Positions 17,500 to 27,351 are shown, counted from the stretch's first letter. The stretch: DNA of 64,000 nucleotides from an uncultured Armatimonadota bacterium (GCA_903910385.1 CAIVZM010000067.1:52906-116905); one strand, 5' to 3'. Numbers and translations: made by a program. Notes: generated by a model not told the origin, from the sequence alone.

Positions 17500-20400
17500 G
17501 TCATCGACGCTACCGAATCCGCCGCCGCCCGGCGTCTCCAGAATCAAACGATCGCCGGGCGCCACTTCCGCGCCAGCAGTGGAAGCGAGGGGAACGACAG
17601 CGCCATCCGCACGGATCAGCGTCTGACACCCCGGCGCTCCCTCCGTGCCGCCCGCCATTCCGTAGGGAGCGCTCTGACGTCGCTCGGTGAGTAGGGAAAG
17701 AGACATCGGGTTCAGGAAGACCGTCTCGCGGAGAATACCGTCGCCGCCAGAATGGACTCCTTGCCCTCCCGAACCGGAGCGCAGGGCGAACCGTTCTATT
17801 CGCACCGGATAACGCGCCTCGATAATCTCCACATCGGTGATACGTGTATTGGTCATGTGCGTATGAACGCCGGACGCGCCCGGCGCATTCGCCGTCGCAC
17901 CCGCGCCGCCGCCGACAGTCTCATAATATCCAAAGGATTCGGCGCCCCACAGGGTATTGTTCATAGTTCCCTGTGAGGCCGCGCAAAGCCCGAGCGCCTC
18001 CAGCAATGTATCCACGATGCGCTGGCTCGTCTCGGTATTCCCTCCCACCACGGCGGGGCAACGTTCCGGATCAGCGGGGTCAAATGTCGGATTGACCAGC
18101 GTATCTGGGGGCAAAATCAGCGTCACCGGTCGTAATAATCCCTCGTTGAGAGAAACCGGCTCACCGATCAATAATCGTAGGACATAAAGCGTCGCCGACT
18201 GTGTCACCGCAGTGGGTGCGTTCCGGTTACCGAAATGAGTAGCGCTGGTTCCGGTGAAATCGATCTGCGCCGTTTCTCCGTTGATCCGGATACGGACAGC
18301 GATAATCGCGCCGTCGTCGAGAGTCTGCGTCACGGCGTAAACGCCGTCAGACAATCGGGCGAGCGCCGCCCGCGCCAATCGTTCGCTGCGGGTGGTAAGG
18401 GCGTCCATGAATCCGGCGATTGTTCCGGCGCCGTGTTGTCGGGCAAGTTCGATCAATGCCGCCACGCCTCGCTGGTTCGCGGCAATCGCGGCTTCCAGAT
18501 CGGCGCGATTGTCCGCAATATTCCGCGTCGGATACGGAGCGTCGGTCAGCAAGGCGCAGAACTCGTCGAGGTGAGAGATCCCCCGCTCCTGGATCAGAAA
18601 CGGCGGAATCACGACCCCTTCTTCAGCAAGCGTTCGTGCGGAAGGCGGCATCGAACCGGGGCGCGTTCCGCCAATTTCCGCATGATGCGCCCGATTCGCG
18701 ACGAATCCAAGCAAAATTCCTGCTGTATCGAAAGCCGGCGCGATGACGGTCACATCGGGCAGATGCGACCCGCCGAACGCCGGATGGTTCGTAACAATCA
18801 TGTCCCCCGGTCGGAAACCCTGCGATTCTCTGAAAAGCTTCGCCTTAACGGCGCGAACACACATCCCGAGCGCTCCCAGATGCACCGGAATATGCGCGGC
18901 GGAGGCGATCAGTTCCCCCTGCGGATTCAAAACGGCGCAGGAATAATCGAGCCTTTCACGGATATTCGCGGAAAGCGCCGCCCGACGTAGCGCCTCCCCC
19001 ATTTCTTCCGCAATTCCAGCAAAACGCGCCTCAAAGAGTTCCAACGTCACCGGGTTTACCTCAAGCGAGCGCGTTTCGTTGCCATCATGAGCGGGATCGA
19101 ATTTACAGGAATATTCCAACGACAGCGCCCTGTTTTCCGGTAAAAGGCGACAATGCCATTTCGCTTCGAGGACAACGACACTATGGCGTTCGACAATCAA
19201 TGCCGGACCGATAATCCTGTCTTTATCGGTAATCGCCTCCCTTTCGTAAACGGGAAGCTTAGCCGGGTTTTCCCAAAGCAATGGGGTTGGCGACGACGCT
19301 TTTTCTAGAAGGGGAGCGGATGTCGTTTTCCGTACCGCCGTGGCAACAATGACTCGAATCGATTCCACTTCAATCGTCTTGCCGGAGGAAGGCGCATGCC
19401 CGTAAACCGCTGCATACTGCGCGGCGAAGGCATGAGTCAGCGAAGTGACGCCATCCGGTTCGATATCCAGCGCTGACTCCTGCCCCAGCAGGCGCAAGCG
19501 GACGATACAGCGAACCATCGAAGCGGTTGTTTCGCCTTCCGCCTTCAAGGCATTGATCCCCTCGTACGCCAGTTCGTCCCGGAGTGCAAAAATATCCGAC
19601 TCCTTGAATTCTGATTCACTGAGAACCCGCAGAATTTGCCTTTCGACAAACCGTTCCGGCGATGTGTTCGCTAACCCGTACGCGGATAATAAACTGGCAT
19701 CCGCAGGAATAAGAATCGTGCGAATACCCAATCGCTCAGCTATCGCGCAGGCATGCTGACCTCCCGCGCCGCCGAACGATACCAGAGCGTATTCCGCCGG
19801 GTCGTAGCCACGACGGACGGAGATTTTCCGAATCGCATCCGCCATGCGCTCATTGGCGATATCGAGCATCCCGCGCAACACCGTATCCCGGTCGTGATGG
19901 CTTCCTGTCGCTTGCTCCAGATTCCGCAAAAGATCATTGGCAGCCACTTCCGCTGCGTTACGAGACAGCGGGATTTCGAACCTCTCCGGCAAAATACGCC
20001 CCAGTAGGAGATTGACATCGGTCACTGTTAGCGGACCGCCCGCACCGTAACAGGCTGGCCCAGGAACAGCGCCCGCGGATTCCGGCCCGACACGCAGACC
20101 GAGATGATCTGCGAAACAGATCGAACCGCCGCCCGCCGCAACGGATTCAATCGCCAGCGCCGGGGCGACCAGATGGGCATCCCCCACCGAGTGTTCGAAC
20201 GAGTATTCATACCCCCCATCATAGCGGGCGACATCGGTGGATGTCCCTCCCATATCGAAAGCGATAATCCGCCGATATCCGCACTGTCGCCCAACCGTCG
20301 CCGCGCCCACGATGCCGCCCGCCGGACCGGAGAGCAAACTGTCCTTAGGGCGGAAGTTTTCCGCCGTAACCAGACCGCCCGCGCTTGTCATCAAATGGAG

Positions 20401-21339
20401 CCGGGAAACGGAATCGATATCGGGATTCTTCACACCCCATTGCGCCGACTCCTGAACGTTCTGTACATAAACATTGAGAATCGGCGCCAGATAAGCATTC
20501 ACGACAGCGGTCTGTGCGCGAGGCAACGCCTTAATAAACGGCGCTAATTCTGAAGAAAGCGATATTCGAATGAATCCCGCCTCCTGTAACAGTATGGCAA
20601 GTCGCTGTTCGTGCGCCGGGTTTCGATAAGAGTGCAACAGGCAAATCGCTGCATCCCGAACCCCTTCCGCGACCAATCGCTTCGCCGTGTCCCGGATAAA
20701 GTCTTCGTCCATCGGACGTAAAACGGAACCATCCCCGTTCAATCGTTCCGGGACTTCGATCACCGTTCGATATAGGGGTTCGGGTTTCTGAATATCCAGC
20801 GCAAATAGATCGGGGCGTTGCTGGGTTCCGATGGCAATCAGGTCGCCATGTCCGGCGGTAACGAAAAACGCTGGAGGTTCACCCAAACGCGTCAGCAAAG
20901 CGTTCGTCCCGCGAGTGGTAGCGAGGCGCAGATCATGCGATGGCAGTGGCTTGTCAATGGACGTTCCTGTCGCCAGTCGGGCGGCAAGTATCGGCGCATC
21001 AAAAGAGGCGACTACTTCAAAAGGGATGCTGTCCATTCCGTGCGGCGCGGGCGTTTCCAGAAACAACGTCTTCGTTTCGTGGCGCATCACCCGTGAGACA
21101 AACCCGGAACCATCCAGAGCGCGAAAAGTAAAGCCAGTGACAAACGGAATGGGCGCATCCCAGTTCTCGGCAATCGTCATCTGATCGCTTCCCACTACGC
21201 CGTTAGCCATGCCGCGTAGTGCGGAGGAGGAGAGGATTTTCGCGCGTTTCCATTCGCCCGATGGCGAAAGAGCGAGACAATCCGTAAAGGTTCCCCCGGT
21301 GTCCACACAGATCAGCCATTTCGGCTTCGATTCGTTCAT
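17494..21339 (-). CDS. 5-oxoprolinase (ATP-hydrolysing), fused HyuA-HyuB type
   Basis: A 1281-residue single-chain hydantoinase/oxoprolinase, the length of full OPLAH enzymes. The N-terminal hydantoinase A region starts with the phosphate-binding VDTGGTFTDCLAL at about residue 12, and the actin-like GPAGGIVGA and FDMGGTSTDVARYDG lie near residue 350. The HyuB half starts around residue 750 with NPVTLELFEARFAGIAEEMG and contains NHPAFGGSHLPDVTV. The reaction is ATP-driven opening of 5-oxo-L-proline to glutamate; hydantoin substrates cannot be excluded. Start 21339 is chosen because AGGA lies about 10 bases upstream and the earlier start adds a tail with no homology. Its stop overlaps the converging oxidoreductase gene. 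Confidence 0.9.
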   Translation of the reverse strand: MNESKPKWLICVDTGGTFTDCLALSPSGEWKRAKILSSSALRGMANGVVGSDQMTIAENWDAPIPFVTGFTFRALDGSGFVSRVMRHETKTLFLETPAPHGMDSIPFEVVASFDAPILAARLATGTSIDKPLPSHDLRLATTRGTNALLTRLGEPPAFFVTAGHGDLIAIGTQQRPDLFALDIQKPEPLYRTVIEVPERLNGDGSVLRPMDEDFIRDTAKRLVAEGVRDAAICLLHSYRNPAHEQRLAILLQEAGFIRISLSSELAPFIKALPRAQTAVVNAYLAPILNVYVQNVQESAQWGVKNPDIDSVSRLHLMTSAGGLVTAENFRPKDSLLSGPAGGIVGAATVGRQCGYRRIIAFDMGGTSTDVARYDGGYEYSFEHSVGDAHLVAPALAIESVAAGGGSICFADHLGLRVGPESAGAVPGPACYGAGGPLTVTDVNLLLGRILPERFEIPLSRNAAEVAANDLLRNLEQATGSHHDRDTVLRGMLDIANERMADAIRKISVRRGYDPAEYALVSFGGAGGQHACAIAERLGIRTILIPADASLLSAYGLANTSPERFVERQILRVLSESEFKESDIFALRDELAYEGINALKAEGETTASMVRCIVRLRLLGQESALDIEPDGVTSLTHAFAAQYAAVYGHAPSSGKTIEVESIRVIVATAVRKTTSAPLLEKASSPTPLLWENPAKLPVYEREAITDKDRIIGPALIVERHSVVVLEAKWHCRLLPENRALSLEYSCKFDPAHDGNETRSLEVNPVTLELFEARFAGIAEEMGEALRRAALSANIRERLDYSCAVLNPQGELIASAAHIPVHLGALGMCVRAVKAKLFRESQGFRPGDMIVTNHPAFGGSHLPDVTVIAPAFDTAGILLGFVANRAHHAEIGGTRPGSMPPSARTLAEEGVVIPPFLIQERGISHLDEFCALLTDAPYPTRNIADNRADLEAAIAANQRGVAALIELARQHGAGTIAGFMDALTTRSERLARAALARLSDGVYAVTQTLDDGAIIAVRIRINGETAQIDFTGTSATHFGNRNAPTAVTQSATLYVLRLLIGEPVSLNEGLLRPVTLILPPDTLVNPTFDPADPERCPAVVGGNTETSQRIVDTLLEALGLCAASQGTMNNTLWGAESFGYYETVGGGAGATANAPGASGVHTHMTNTRITDVEIIEARYPVRIERFALRSGSGGQGVHSGGDGILRETVFLNPMSLSLLTERRQSAPYGMAGGTEGAPGCQTLIRADGAVVPLASTAGAEVAPGDRLILETPGGGGFGSVDDL

Positions 21340-21489
21340 TCCGCGTAGATCCTGAGAGATTCTGCGGCATCCACTCCCCACGCTCTGCAAATCAAAACAT
21401 CCGAGTTCATAGAAAATACATTCGCTTTCCCCAAATCAACCTCCTTTGCTCGTCTTGAATGGGATTTATAACTATAGACAAAAAAGATA

Positions 21490-21518
21490 TTGACGAATCA
21501 AAAATACTCTGGTATCGT
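21490..21518 (+). promoter_or_regulatory. Candidate sigma-70 type promoter
   Basis: TTGACG, 17-base spacer, TATCGT, about 48 bases before the ATG at 21566. The surrounding 226-base divergent region is AT-rich. Confidence 0.45.
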
Positions 21519-21565
21519 GGGGCAATGAGGACAAAGGGAGTCCTCAACAAAAAACGGAGGCAATT

Positions 21566-22306
21566 ATGCGATTCGTCTCTTTCGCGCCAATGTCGGCGTC
21601 CGCCATAGCGCTTCTAGTAACTCTTCTGCCACTACCAGCATATGCACAGTGGCAAAAGGATTCGATTATTGAGTTATTTGGAGTGACTTATAGTGTTCCT
21701 CCTGTGACCGGACGTACTACAGGAGCAATAAAAATTTGCGACGATGATCCCTCCACTCCCCCTAATCCAACACAAGTCAGTTTTACGAAAACTTATCTGA
21801 CAATAACTTCCTCTGAAAGTATCGTTGGAAAAAAAGACGCACCTAATTCAGCAGGTTCCGTGTCCGGACAATTTCGTCAGGGTTTTACTTGGCTTAGTGG
21901 CGGTACAACTTCCCCCATAAGGGTTGATTTACAGTTTCGACTGTCTGGATCAGGGACGAATAATGCGTCAAAAAACTATTATGTACTTAGTACGTCGAGC
22001 GCGACTTACTTTATGAGGGGTCTGTTGGGCAGTGGGCAAACAGGTCAGCCAATTCAAAAACAATTTGTTTTAAAGAATGGTAAAAGCATGGGTTCCCCAG
22101 ATATACCCAACGGAATTTATGTCGGCATCCCTGAGCAAGTATGCGGAGCCAACGATGTTTATTCCGTTTATAATGACTACTTCACTCGGAAGGTACGATG
22201 GGATTTAAGTAGTAATGGTAGTGGAGCGACCAACGGAACCAGTTTGACAGGAGACCCTTTTAGCGTATCCGCTACCGCAACAGGTGAAGCGAGCGTTGGG
22301 AATTAG
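21566..22306 (+). CDS. Secreted protein of unknown function
   Basis: A 246-residue protein with a signal peptide (MRFVSFAPMSASAIALLVTLLPLPAYAQ). The mature part is rich in Ser, Thr, Gly and Asn and reads as mostly beta structure, with no motif I recognise. GGAGG sits 5 bases before the ATG. Codon use is noticeably more AT-ending than in flanking genes. It lies 29 bases before another secreted protein gene and the two probably form an operon behind the promoter at 21490. Two Cys residues in the mature chain (in KICDDDP and EQVCGAND) could form a disulphide. No function can be assigned. Confidence 0.75.
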   Translation: MRFVSFAPMSASAIALLVTLLPLPAYAQWQKDSIIELFGVTYSVPPVTGRTTGAIKICDDDPSTPPNPTQVSFTKTYLTITSSESIVGKKDAPNSAGSVSGQFRQGFTWLSGGTTSPIRVDLQFRLSGSGTNNASKNYYVLSTSSATYFMRGLLGSGQTGQPIQKQFVLKNGKSMGSPDIPNGIYVGIPEQVCGANDVYSVYNDYFTRKVRWDLSSNGSGATNGTSLTGDPFSVSATATGEASVGN

Positions 22307-22335
22307 TTATCTTAATTTGTTCAAGGAAGAATGTT

Positions 22336-23988
22336 ATGATACGAACTCAAAACAGCAAATTGAGTCTACTAACGCTTATATTGGCGTTGCTAAATACCGC
22401 AGCTTTTGCCCAGAATTCAAAGTTTGTAACTCTCACTCCTGACGAATCCACCTCCTTTGTTAAAGCGGCGACATCCCTCGCAACGCAAGCCCGAATTTGC
22501 CTTGTCTTCGAGGATTCGCCTTTTGAAGAGCGCTTCGTTCTTGACGAAAAAAATAATCTAACACAGACCCTCCCGGTCATGGAGGCAGTCCGTAGATTTG
22601 CCAGCGCCTATGATTACGAGTTAGTCCCTGCGGAGCAGGGAAAAATATATCCGAACGTCATTTCTCTCCGCAAGCGCTTCACGGATTATCGCGATCTGCC
22701 ATACATTCCTTTTGAGGAACTTCAGTTTACTCATCAACAAATGGCGCGATTTGTTTCCTCTCAGACGATAGGTCAACCTGTCAAAACGCTCACGAACGCC
22801 GCACTCGACATCGCTGACACCTTTGGCAAAGATATGCTCGCTACTATGAGTGAGGGAGGAATAACCTCCGCTTCCCTTACCCCAAGTCAGCGTGAACAGA
22901 TTTTGCGCCTTACCACGCATCTTTACCTCGACGGTTTCGACACCTTCTTTCGTATCTCCGCTAACTTTTTGGATCAAATTAAAAAGCGAGGGAAGATTCA
23001 AAAAGAACAGCGCCAGGATTATCCGGCATACTCCGAATGGAATGGAATGCTTGTTCTGGGAATCGCGTTGCCCGAAGGCGCCTACTCGCCTGATGCTACT
23101 GGAATGGCGGATTTCACCCCTTGTTACTCTGTCCATAATGCACCCCCCCTAACTACGGGAATGAAGGACAGGGGAAAACGTAAAGAACAACTCGCTGTTG
23201 TTGCACAAACATTGCAGGAGACGCTCGCTCGATTGAATCAGGGTCAATCGGGATATTCCCTTAGCGCTGAACCGGTTTTCGCCCGAAAGCGATTATCACT
23301 CTTTGGTGAGCAATACGCCGACCCACTTGTGATCTCACGCGCTATAGCGTCACTTTACGGATTGGGCATTCGAGCGCCCGAGAGAAATACTGTCCGTATC
23401 GTGCGTCGAAGTTTTCCGCCCGTGCAAAGCGTCGCCGAATTTCGCGAACGGATGATCCAACTGGCACCGGATCCTCTTGTCCGGTACCTGCGCTTCCACG
23501 AGATAGAAGGATGGAAACTGAGCCCGATGCAGATCACGCTCATTAGCGGCGACCCGAACTGGGAAAAACGCCCCCCTTCGGAAAAATATCAGGCGGAAAC
23601 CTTCCGGCGGTCGTGGCAGGCGGGTAGTGAAGCGCTCTCTCGAATGGAGCCTTCTTTCCAGAGGGCCGAAAAAGAAATGACGAAGCGCTCACAAGAAAAG
23701 AACGCTTCTGCCGTCCTTCCCTTTGACGCTCTTCCTGTAGAGACTCAAGATATGTTTGCGCTTTACTGGTTCAATCGCTTCATTACCGCAAAACTTCAAG
23801 AATTTCCCGTCGAAGTCCCGGATCATATTGTACGATTCGACACTGCACGAATACAGGCAGGGTGGAAGTGGTCTGAAGCCGATAAGGACAATGTCTTTTT
23901 TTGCAAGATTCGAACAAAGCGTAGCGATGGCTTTGAGACGGGAACAGGAATCACAACCAACCGCTCCACACGTTTTCCAGAGCGATAG
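22336..23988 (+). CDS. Secreted protein of unknown function with a duplicated tail
   Basis: A 550-residue exported protein with a signal peptide (about residues 1-26, ending AAFAQ). The body is rich in charged residues and predicted helix, with a segment of repeated FSS/FRIS-type helices around residues 190-230; no family recognised. AAGGA lies 8 bases before the ATG. The last 30 or so residues, ending GTGITTNRSTRFPER, are repeated just downstream in the next frame (ending GTGVSTNRSTRFRPKP). A single +1 shift at the TTT-C around 23975 would extend the protein through the second copy, giving about 587 residues. It follows the 246-residue secreted protein and probably works with it. Confidence 0.75.
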   Translation: MIRTQNSKLSLLTLILALLNTAAFAQNSKFVTLTPDESTSFVKAATSLATQARICLVFEDSPFEERFVLDEKNNLTQTLPVMEAVRRFASAYDYELVPAEQGKIYPNVISLRKRFTDYRDLPYIPFEELQFTHQQMARFVSSQTIGQPVKTLTNAALDIADTFGKDMLATMSEGGITSASLTPSQREQILRLTTHLYLDGFDTFFRISANFLDQIKKRGKIQKEQRQDYPAYSEWNGMLVLGIALPEGAYSPDATGMADFTPCYSVHNAPPLTTGMKDRGKRKEQLAVVAQTLQETLARLNQGQSGYSLSAEPVFARKRLSLFGEQYADPLVISRAIASLYGLGIRAPERNTVRIVRRSFPPVQSVAEFRERMIQLAPDPLVRYLRFHEIEGWKLSPMQITLISGDPNWEKRPPSEKYQAETFRRSWQAGSEALSRMEPSFQRAEKEMTKRSQEKNASAVLPFDALPVETQDMFALYWFNRFITAKLQEFPVEVPDHIVRFDTARIQAGWKWSEADKDNVFFCKIRTKRSDGFETGTGITTNRSTRFPER

Positions 23989-24100
23989 CAGAACGGACAA
24001 CACGTTTTCCTTTGATATCTGGGTAGATCGCCCCGGAGGGATTCCCAGCGGGACGGGAGTCAGTACAAATCGTTCCACACGATTTCGCCCAAAACCATAA
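23887..24100 (+). repeat. Diverged tandem duplication of a gene 3' end
   Basis: Copy 1 (23887-23988) encodes the end of the 550-residue protein. Copy 2 (23996-24100) encodes a similar 34-residue peptide in the +1 frame. Both contain D-N-x-F, a central Gly, G-T-G and T-N-R-S-T-R-F in register; the offset is 109 bases. The DNA has diverged more than the protein pattern. Confidence 0.75.
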
Positions 24101-24181
24101 ATCCAATGAGTGCGGAATCGATACTCTCTCTGGCGCCAAACTTCTTAATAGACGCTTAACGTTTTATTAACCTGAGTATGC

Positions 24182-24187
24182 CATAAT
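24182..24187 (+). promoter_or_regulatory. Candidate -10 (CATAAT) of a leaderless transcript
   Basis: CATAAT ends 6 bases before the ATG at 24194, and no Shine-Dalgarno is present. No good -35 is seen. Confidence 0.35.
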
Positions 24188-24193
24188 AACGGC

Positions 24194-26884
24194 ATGTTCA
24201 GAAACCCCCTTTTCGTCGTCTATGGTTGCGCCCTGACATCCGCTGTTGTCGCTATGGGAAGCGTCCTCACGGCGCGGGCGCGACAATCCGCTCCGGATGA
24301 TGCTCCCGCGATCCCACTTTCCACCGGACGGTTTTTGACGCCGCAGGGAAAGCAGACCGATGTTGGCAGTTTTCCCTGCAACGCGCTACTATCGCCGGAC
24401 GGAAAGTTCGTCGTTGTCACCTCACTGGGAGCGCGTTCACAGATATCGGTCCTCGATGCCCACGACGGAAACCTGATCTCGAAAGCGGAATTCAACGGAG
24501 AGCAAACCGAGAAGCGTAGCCGAAAAGAGGGGCTTTTCTACGGTCTCGCGTTCGGACCCCGGCGAGCGGATGGAAAGACGACGCTCTATGCCGCGCAGGG
24601 CGGCGATGATCGTGTCGCGATCCTCACTCTGGCGGAGGATGGAACGATCACACGCAACGATAAAGCCATCATCACTCCGACGGATCGGACCAAACTGGAC
24701 AACAACAGTGAAAAACCAGACCCGCTCCATATTGCAGGAATCGCGGTATCCGCCGATGGCGGGCGACTTTACTCCGCCAATAACAGCCTGAATCCCAAAG
24801 CGAAACTGGGAGGTTCTCTCAGTGTCGTGGATACGGCGAGTGGGCGCGTTCTCAGAATGGTTCCCCTTCCCGGCTATCCCTTTGCGGTAACGGCGATCAC
24901 TCGTGGCGCGGCGGCGGGCAAGAAAGTTTATGTCAGTAGCGAGCAGGATGGCTCCGTGAGCGTGGTCGATCCGGGTTTGTTCAAAGTAAACCGATCGATA
25001 CGGACGGGAGAGAACCCGACGGCATTGTTACTCAATCAAGCGCAGGATCGCTTATTTGTCGCCAATAGCGGAAGCGACTCTGTGAGCGTCATCGAAGTCG
25101 GAAGCGACCGCGTCGCACAGACCATCGTTCTGCGCCCCTCGGATATGCGTGGCCTCCCGGCAACCACTCCACTGGGAATGGCGCTTTCGCCAGATGAAAA
25201 GACGCTCTATGTGGCGCTTGCCGATATTAACGCCATCGCTGTTGTTGATCTCACGAAGCAGGTTGTCGCCGGGTATATTCCCGCAGGATGGTATCCTACC
25301 GCCGTTGCGGTATCGGCGGATGGTTCGCGCCTCTTCGTCACCAACGCCAAAGGAATCGCCGAACGCAATCCGAACAAGCCAGCGGTCCCGCCGACTGTCA
25401 GCCGCGTTGGGGAGACGGAATATATTGAGAATATAATCAAGGGAACAGTTTCCACCATTCCAGTTCCGGATCCCGCTACATTGGCGACGCTGACTGCGCA
25501 ATCGCTGAAAAATAACCGTATCACGGCGGATCCCGTAAAGTCAGCGCGGGAAGCCCTGAGCAATCCGGGCATCGAGCATGTCATCTATATTGTTAAAGAG
25601 AACCGCACCTACGATCAGGTTCTGGGCGATTTGCCACAGGGCAACGGCGACCCTGCTTTGACCCTTTTCGGGCGTGATGTGACTCCGAACCAGCATGCCC
25701 TTGCTGAACGCTTCGTCCTGCTGGACAACTTTTATTGCTCCGGGGAAGTAAGCGGTGACGGTTGGAACTGGTCGACTCAGGGCATGGCGAACGAATTCAA
25801 TTCCCGCAATGTCACCTACGGCTACACCGGGAAACCTCGCGCCTACGACTATGAAGGCACGAACAACGGCGTCCCTGTCGATTTGCTGGGCGTCACAGAC
25901 GTTTCCCGTGCGCCGGGCGGTTACATCTGGGACAACTGTGAAAAGAAAAAAGTCTCTTTCCGTAACTACGGCTTTTTCACCGACGACTTCGATTTGCCGC
26001 GAGCCACAGCGGAAGAAGGCACGAAAGGGTTAAAGAATGGTCCCACGAAAAAGACGCTCACCGGGAAAAGCAGTCCCGATTATCGACAGTATGACAATAA
26101 CTACGCCGATAGCGAGGCATGGGTGAAGCATGGGTTGAAACCTTTGCCTACTCAGTTGGCGGCATATAACCGCTTCAATGACCCTTCTCGTATCACCACG
26201 TTCCGTCGGGAATATCAGGAATTCGCACGTAAGGGAAATATGCCCCGCTTTATGATGGTGCGATTTGGCAACGATCATACGCAGGGCACAAGGACAGGGG
26301 CATACTCGCCACGATCCGCAGTCGCGGACAACGATTACGCTGTCGGACAATTGGCGGAAATTGTCAGTCATAGTCCTTACTGGAAGAAGACAGCGATTTT
26401 TGTCATCGAGGATGACGCCCAGAACGGGCATGATCATGTCGATGCGCACCGTTCCATTGCGTTTGTTGTCAGTCCTTTCGTTCGCAAAGGATCAAAAGAC
26501 AGCCGGTTCTTCAATACCGACTCAGTCCTGCTCACGATGGAAAATCTTTTGGGACTGCCGCCCATGAATTTGTATGATGCCGTCGCTCCCGCAATGGCGG
26601 TATTCACCGCAACCCCGGAAAATGACGCCCCGTTCGATGCCATCCTCCCGGCAAAGGATATTGTTGCAGAAATCAACCAGAAGACAGCCTACCGCGCCGC
26701 CGACTCCGCCCGTCTGATCTCCGCTCTGGAAGCGGACAAAACGCCGGATGAAGAGTTGAACGATATTCTCTGGCACAGCATCAAAGGCATCCATGTACCT
26801 ATGCCCCAACCGCGTTATTCCTCCCGATTCGCGGAGAAGATGCGCTCCGCTCAACCCGCTTCAGCACGAAAAGATAACGATTGA
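24194..26884 (+). CDS. YncE-like beta-propeller fused to phosphoesterase domain
   Basis: An 896-residue exported protein. An N-terminal hydrophobic segment (about residues 5-28) is followed by a seven-bladed YVTN/YncE-type propeller (about 40-430), with blades such as VSVIEVGSDRVAQTIVL and AVVDLTKQVVAGYIPAGWYPTAVAVS. The C-terminal phosphoesterase domain (alkaline phosphatase superfamily, PF04185-like) starts near residue 460 with HVIYIVKENRTYDQVLGDL. It also has LLDNFYCSGEVSGDGWNWS and, later, IFVIEDDAQNGHDHVDAHRS, the last supplying metal-binding Asp and His. Such two-domain proteins are common in Acidobacteria, planctomycetes and Armatimonadota; substrates are unknown. There is no ribosome-binding site; see the -10 at 24182. 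Confidence 0.9.
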   Translation: MFRNPLFVVYGCALTSAVVAMGSVLTARARQSAPDDAPAIPLSTGRFLTPQGKQTDVGSFPCNALLSPDGKFVVVTSLGARSQISVLDAHDGNLISKAEFNGEQTEKRSRKEGLFYGLAFGPRRADGKTTLYAAQGGDDRVAILTLAEDGTITRNDKAIITPTDRTKLDNNSEKPDPLHIAGIAVSADGGRLYSANNSLNPKAKLGGSLSVVDTASGRVLRMVPLPGYPFAVTAITRGAAAGKKVYVSSEQDGSVSVVDPGLFKVNRSIRTGENPTALLLNQAQDRLFVANSGSDSVSVIEVGSDRVAQTIVLRPSDMRGLPATTPLGMALSPDEKTLYVALADINAIAVVDLTKQVVAGYIPAGWYPTAVAVSADGSRLFVTNAKGIAERNPNKPAVPPTVSRVGETEYIENIIKGTVSTIPVPDPATLATLTAQSLKNNRITADPVKSAREALSNPGIEHVIYIVKENRTYDQVLGDLPQGNGDPALTLFGRDVTPNQHALAERFVLLDNFYCSGEVSGDGWNWSTQGMANEFNSRNVTYGYTGKPRAYDYEGTNNGVPVDLLGVTDVSRAPGGYIWDNCEKKKVSFRNYGFFTDDFDLPRATAEEGTKGLKNGPTKKTLTGKSSPDYRQYDNNYADSEAWVKHGLKPLPTQLAAYNRFNDPSRITTFRREYQEFARKGNMPRFMMVRFGNDHTQGTRTGAYSPRSAVADNDYAVGQLAEIVSHSPYWKKTAIFVIEDDAQNGHDHVDAHRSIAFVVSPFVRKGSKDSRFFNTDSVLLTMENLLGLPPMNLYDAVAPAMAVFTATPENDAPFDAILPAKDIVAEINQKTAYRAADSARLISALEADKTPDEELNDILWHSIKGIHVPMPQPRYSSRFAEKMRSAQPASARKDND

Positions 26885-26885
26885 C

Positions 26886-26943
26886 TGATTTTCCGCACGG
26901 GATCGAATCTGCGGAGTTCGTAATGAAATCCTGTGCGGAATCA
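26886..26943 (+). other. Long imperfect hairpin between genes
   Basis: Outer arms TGATTTTCCGCACGGGAT and ATCCTGTGCGGAATCA enclose a smaller CGAA/TTCG stem. It has no T-tract, so it may be mRNA-stabilising or regulatory rather than a simple terminator. It ends 16 bases before the VOC gene. Confidence 0.5.
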
Positions 26944-26959
26944 GAATCAGGAGTAAGTT

Positions 26960-27337
26960 ATGTCAGTTGCACAATTCAGGGAAGTGAATCCGGTTTTGCC
27001 GGTTCGTAGCGTCCGTGACGCAGTTCTGTACTACACCGAAAAACTAGGCTTCCGCCTGCTTTTTCAGAACGACCCGCAGGATCCTCGCTACGCGGCGATT
27101 GAGCGAGGTTCCGTTCGTCTTCACTTGCAATGGCACGACCCCGAAAGCTTCCGCGATGGCGTGGATACCGCTTCGTTACGCTTTGTCATTAATGATGTAG
27201 ATGCCCTGTTCGCAGAATATCAGGACAAAGGCGTCTTCCATCAACGCACCGCTTTAGAGGACACGGAGTGGGGAACCCGTGAGTTCGCGTTTTATGATCC
27301 GGATAAAAACGGTCTCTTTTTCTACCGCAGTCGTTGA
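26960..27337 (+). CDS. VOC family (glyoxalase/bleomycin-resistance type) protein
   Basis: A 125-residue single vicinal-oxygen-chelate domain. It begins NPVLPVRSVRDAVLYYTEKLGF, has a central LHLQWHDPESF and ends REFAFYDPDKNGLFFYRSR, the standard beta-alpha-beta-beta-beta pattern repeated twice. Length and order match small bleomycin-binding-like proteins, but the substrate is unknown; similar folds act as glyoxalases, dioxygenases or drug-binding proteins. AGGAG lies 6 bases before the ATG. The gene stands alone and converges on aroE, only 14 bases away. Confidence 0.85.
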   Translation: MSVAQFREVNPVLPVRSVRDAVLYYTEKLGFRLLFQNDPQDPRYAAIERGSVRLHLQWHDPESFRDGVDTASLRFVINDVDALFAEYQDKGVFHQRTALEDTEWGTREFAFYDPDKNGLFFYRSR

Positions 27338-27351
27338 TCGGGGAAAGAGAT

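Noticed and set aside
18235..18990. 251-residue frame opposite the 5-oxoprolinase
   Set aside because: Antisense shadow of a well-recognised gene, arginine-rich with no domain.
23756..24100. 115-residue plus-strand frame overlapping the end of the 550-residue protein
   Set aside because: Most of it is an out-of-frame shadow of the real gene. Only its last 40 or so codons look meaningful, as the second tail copy, so it is not listed as an independent gene.
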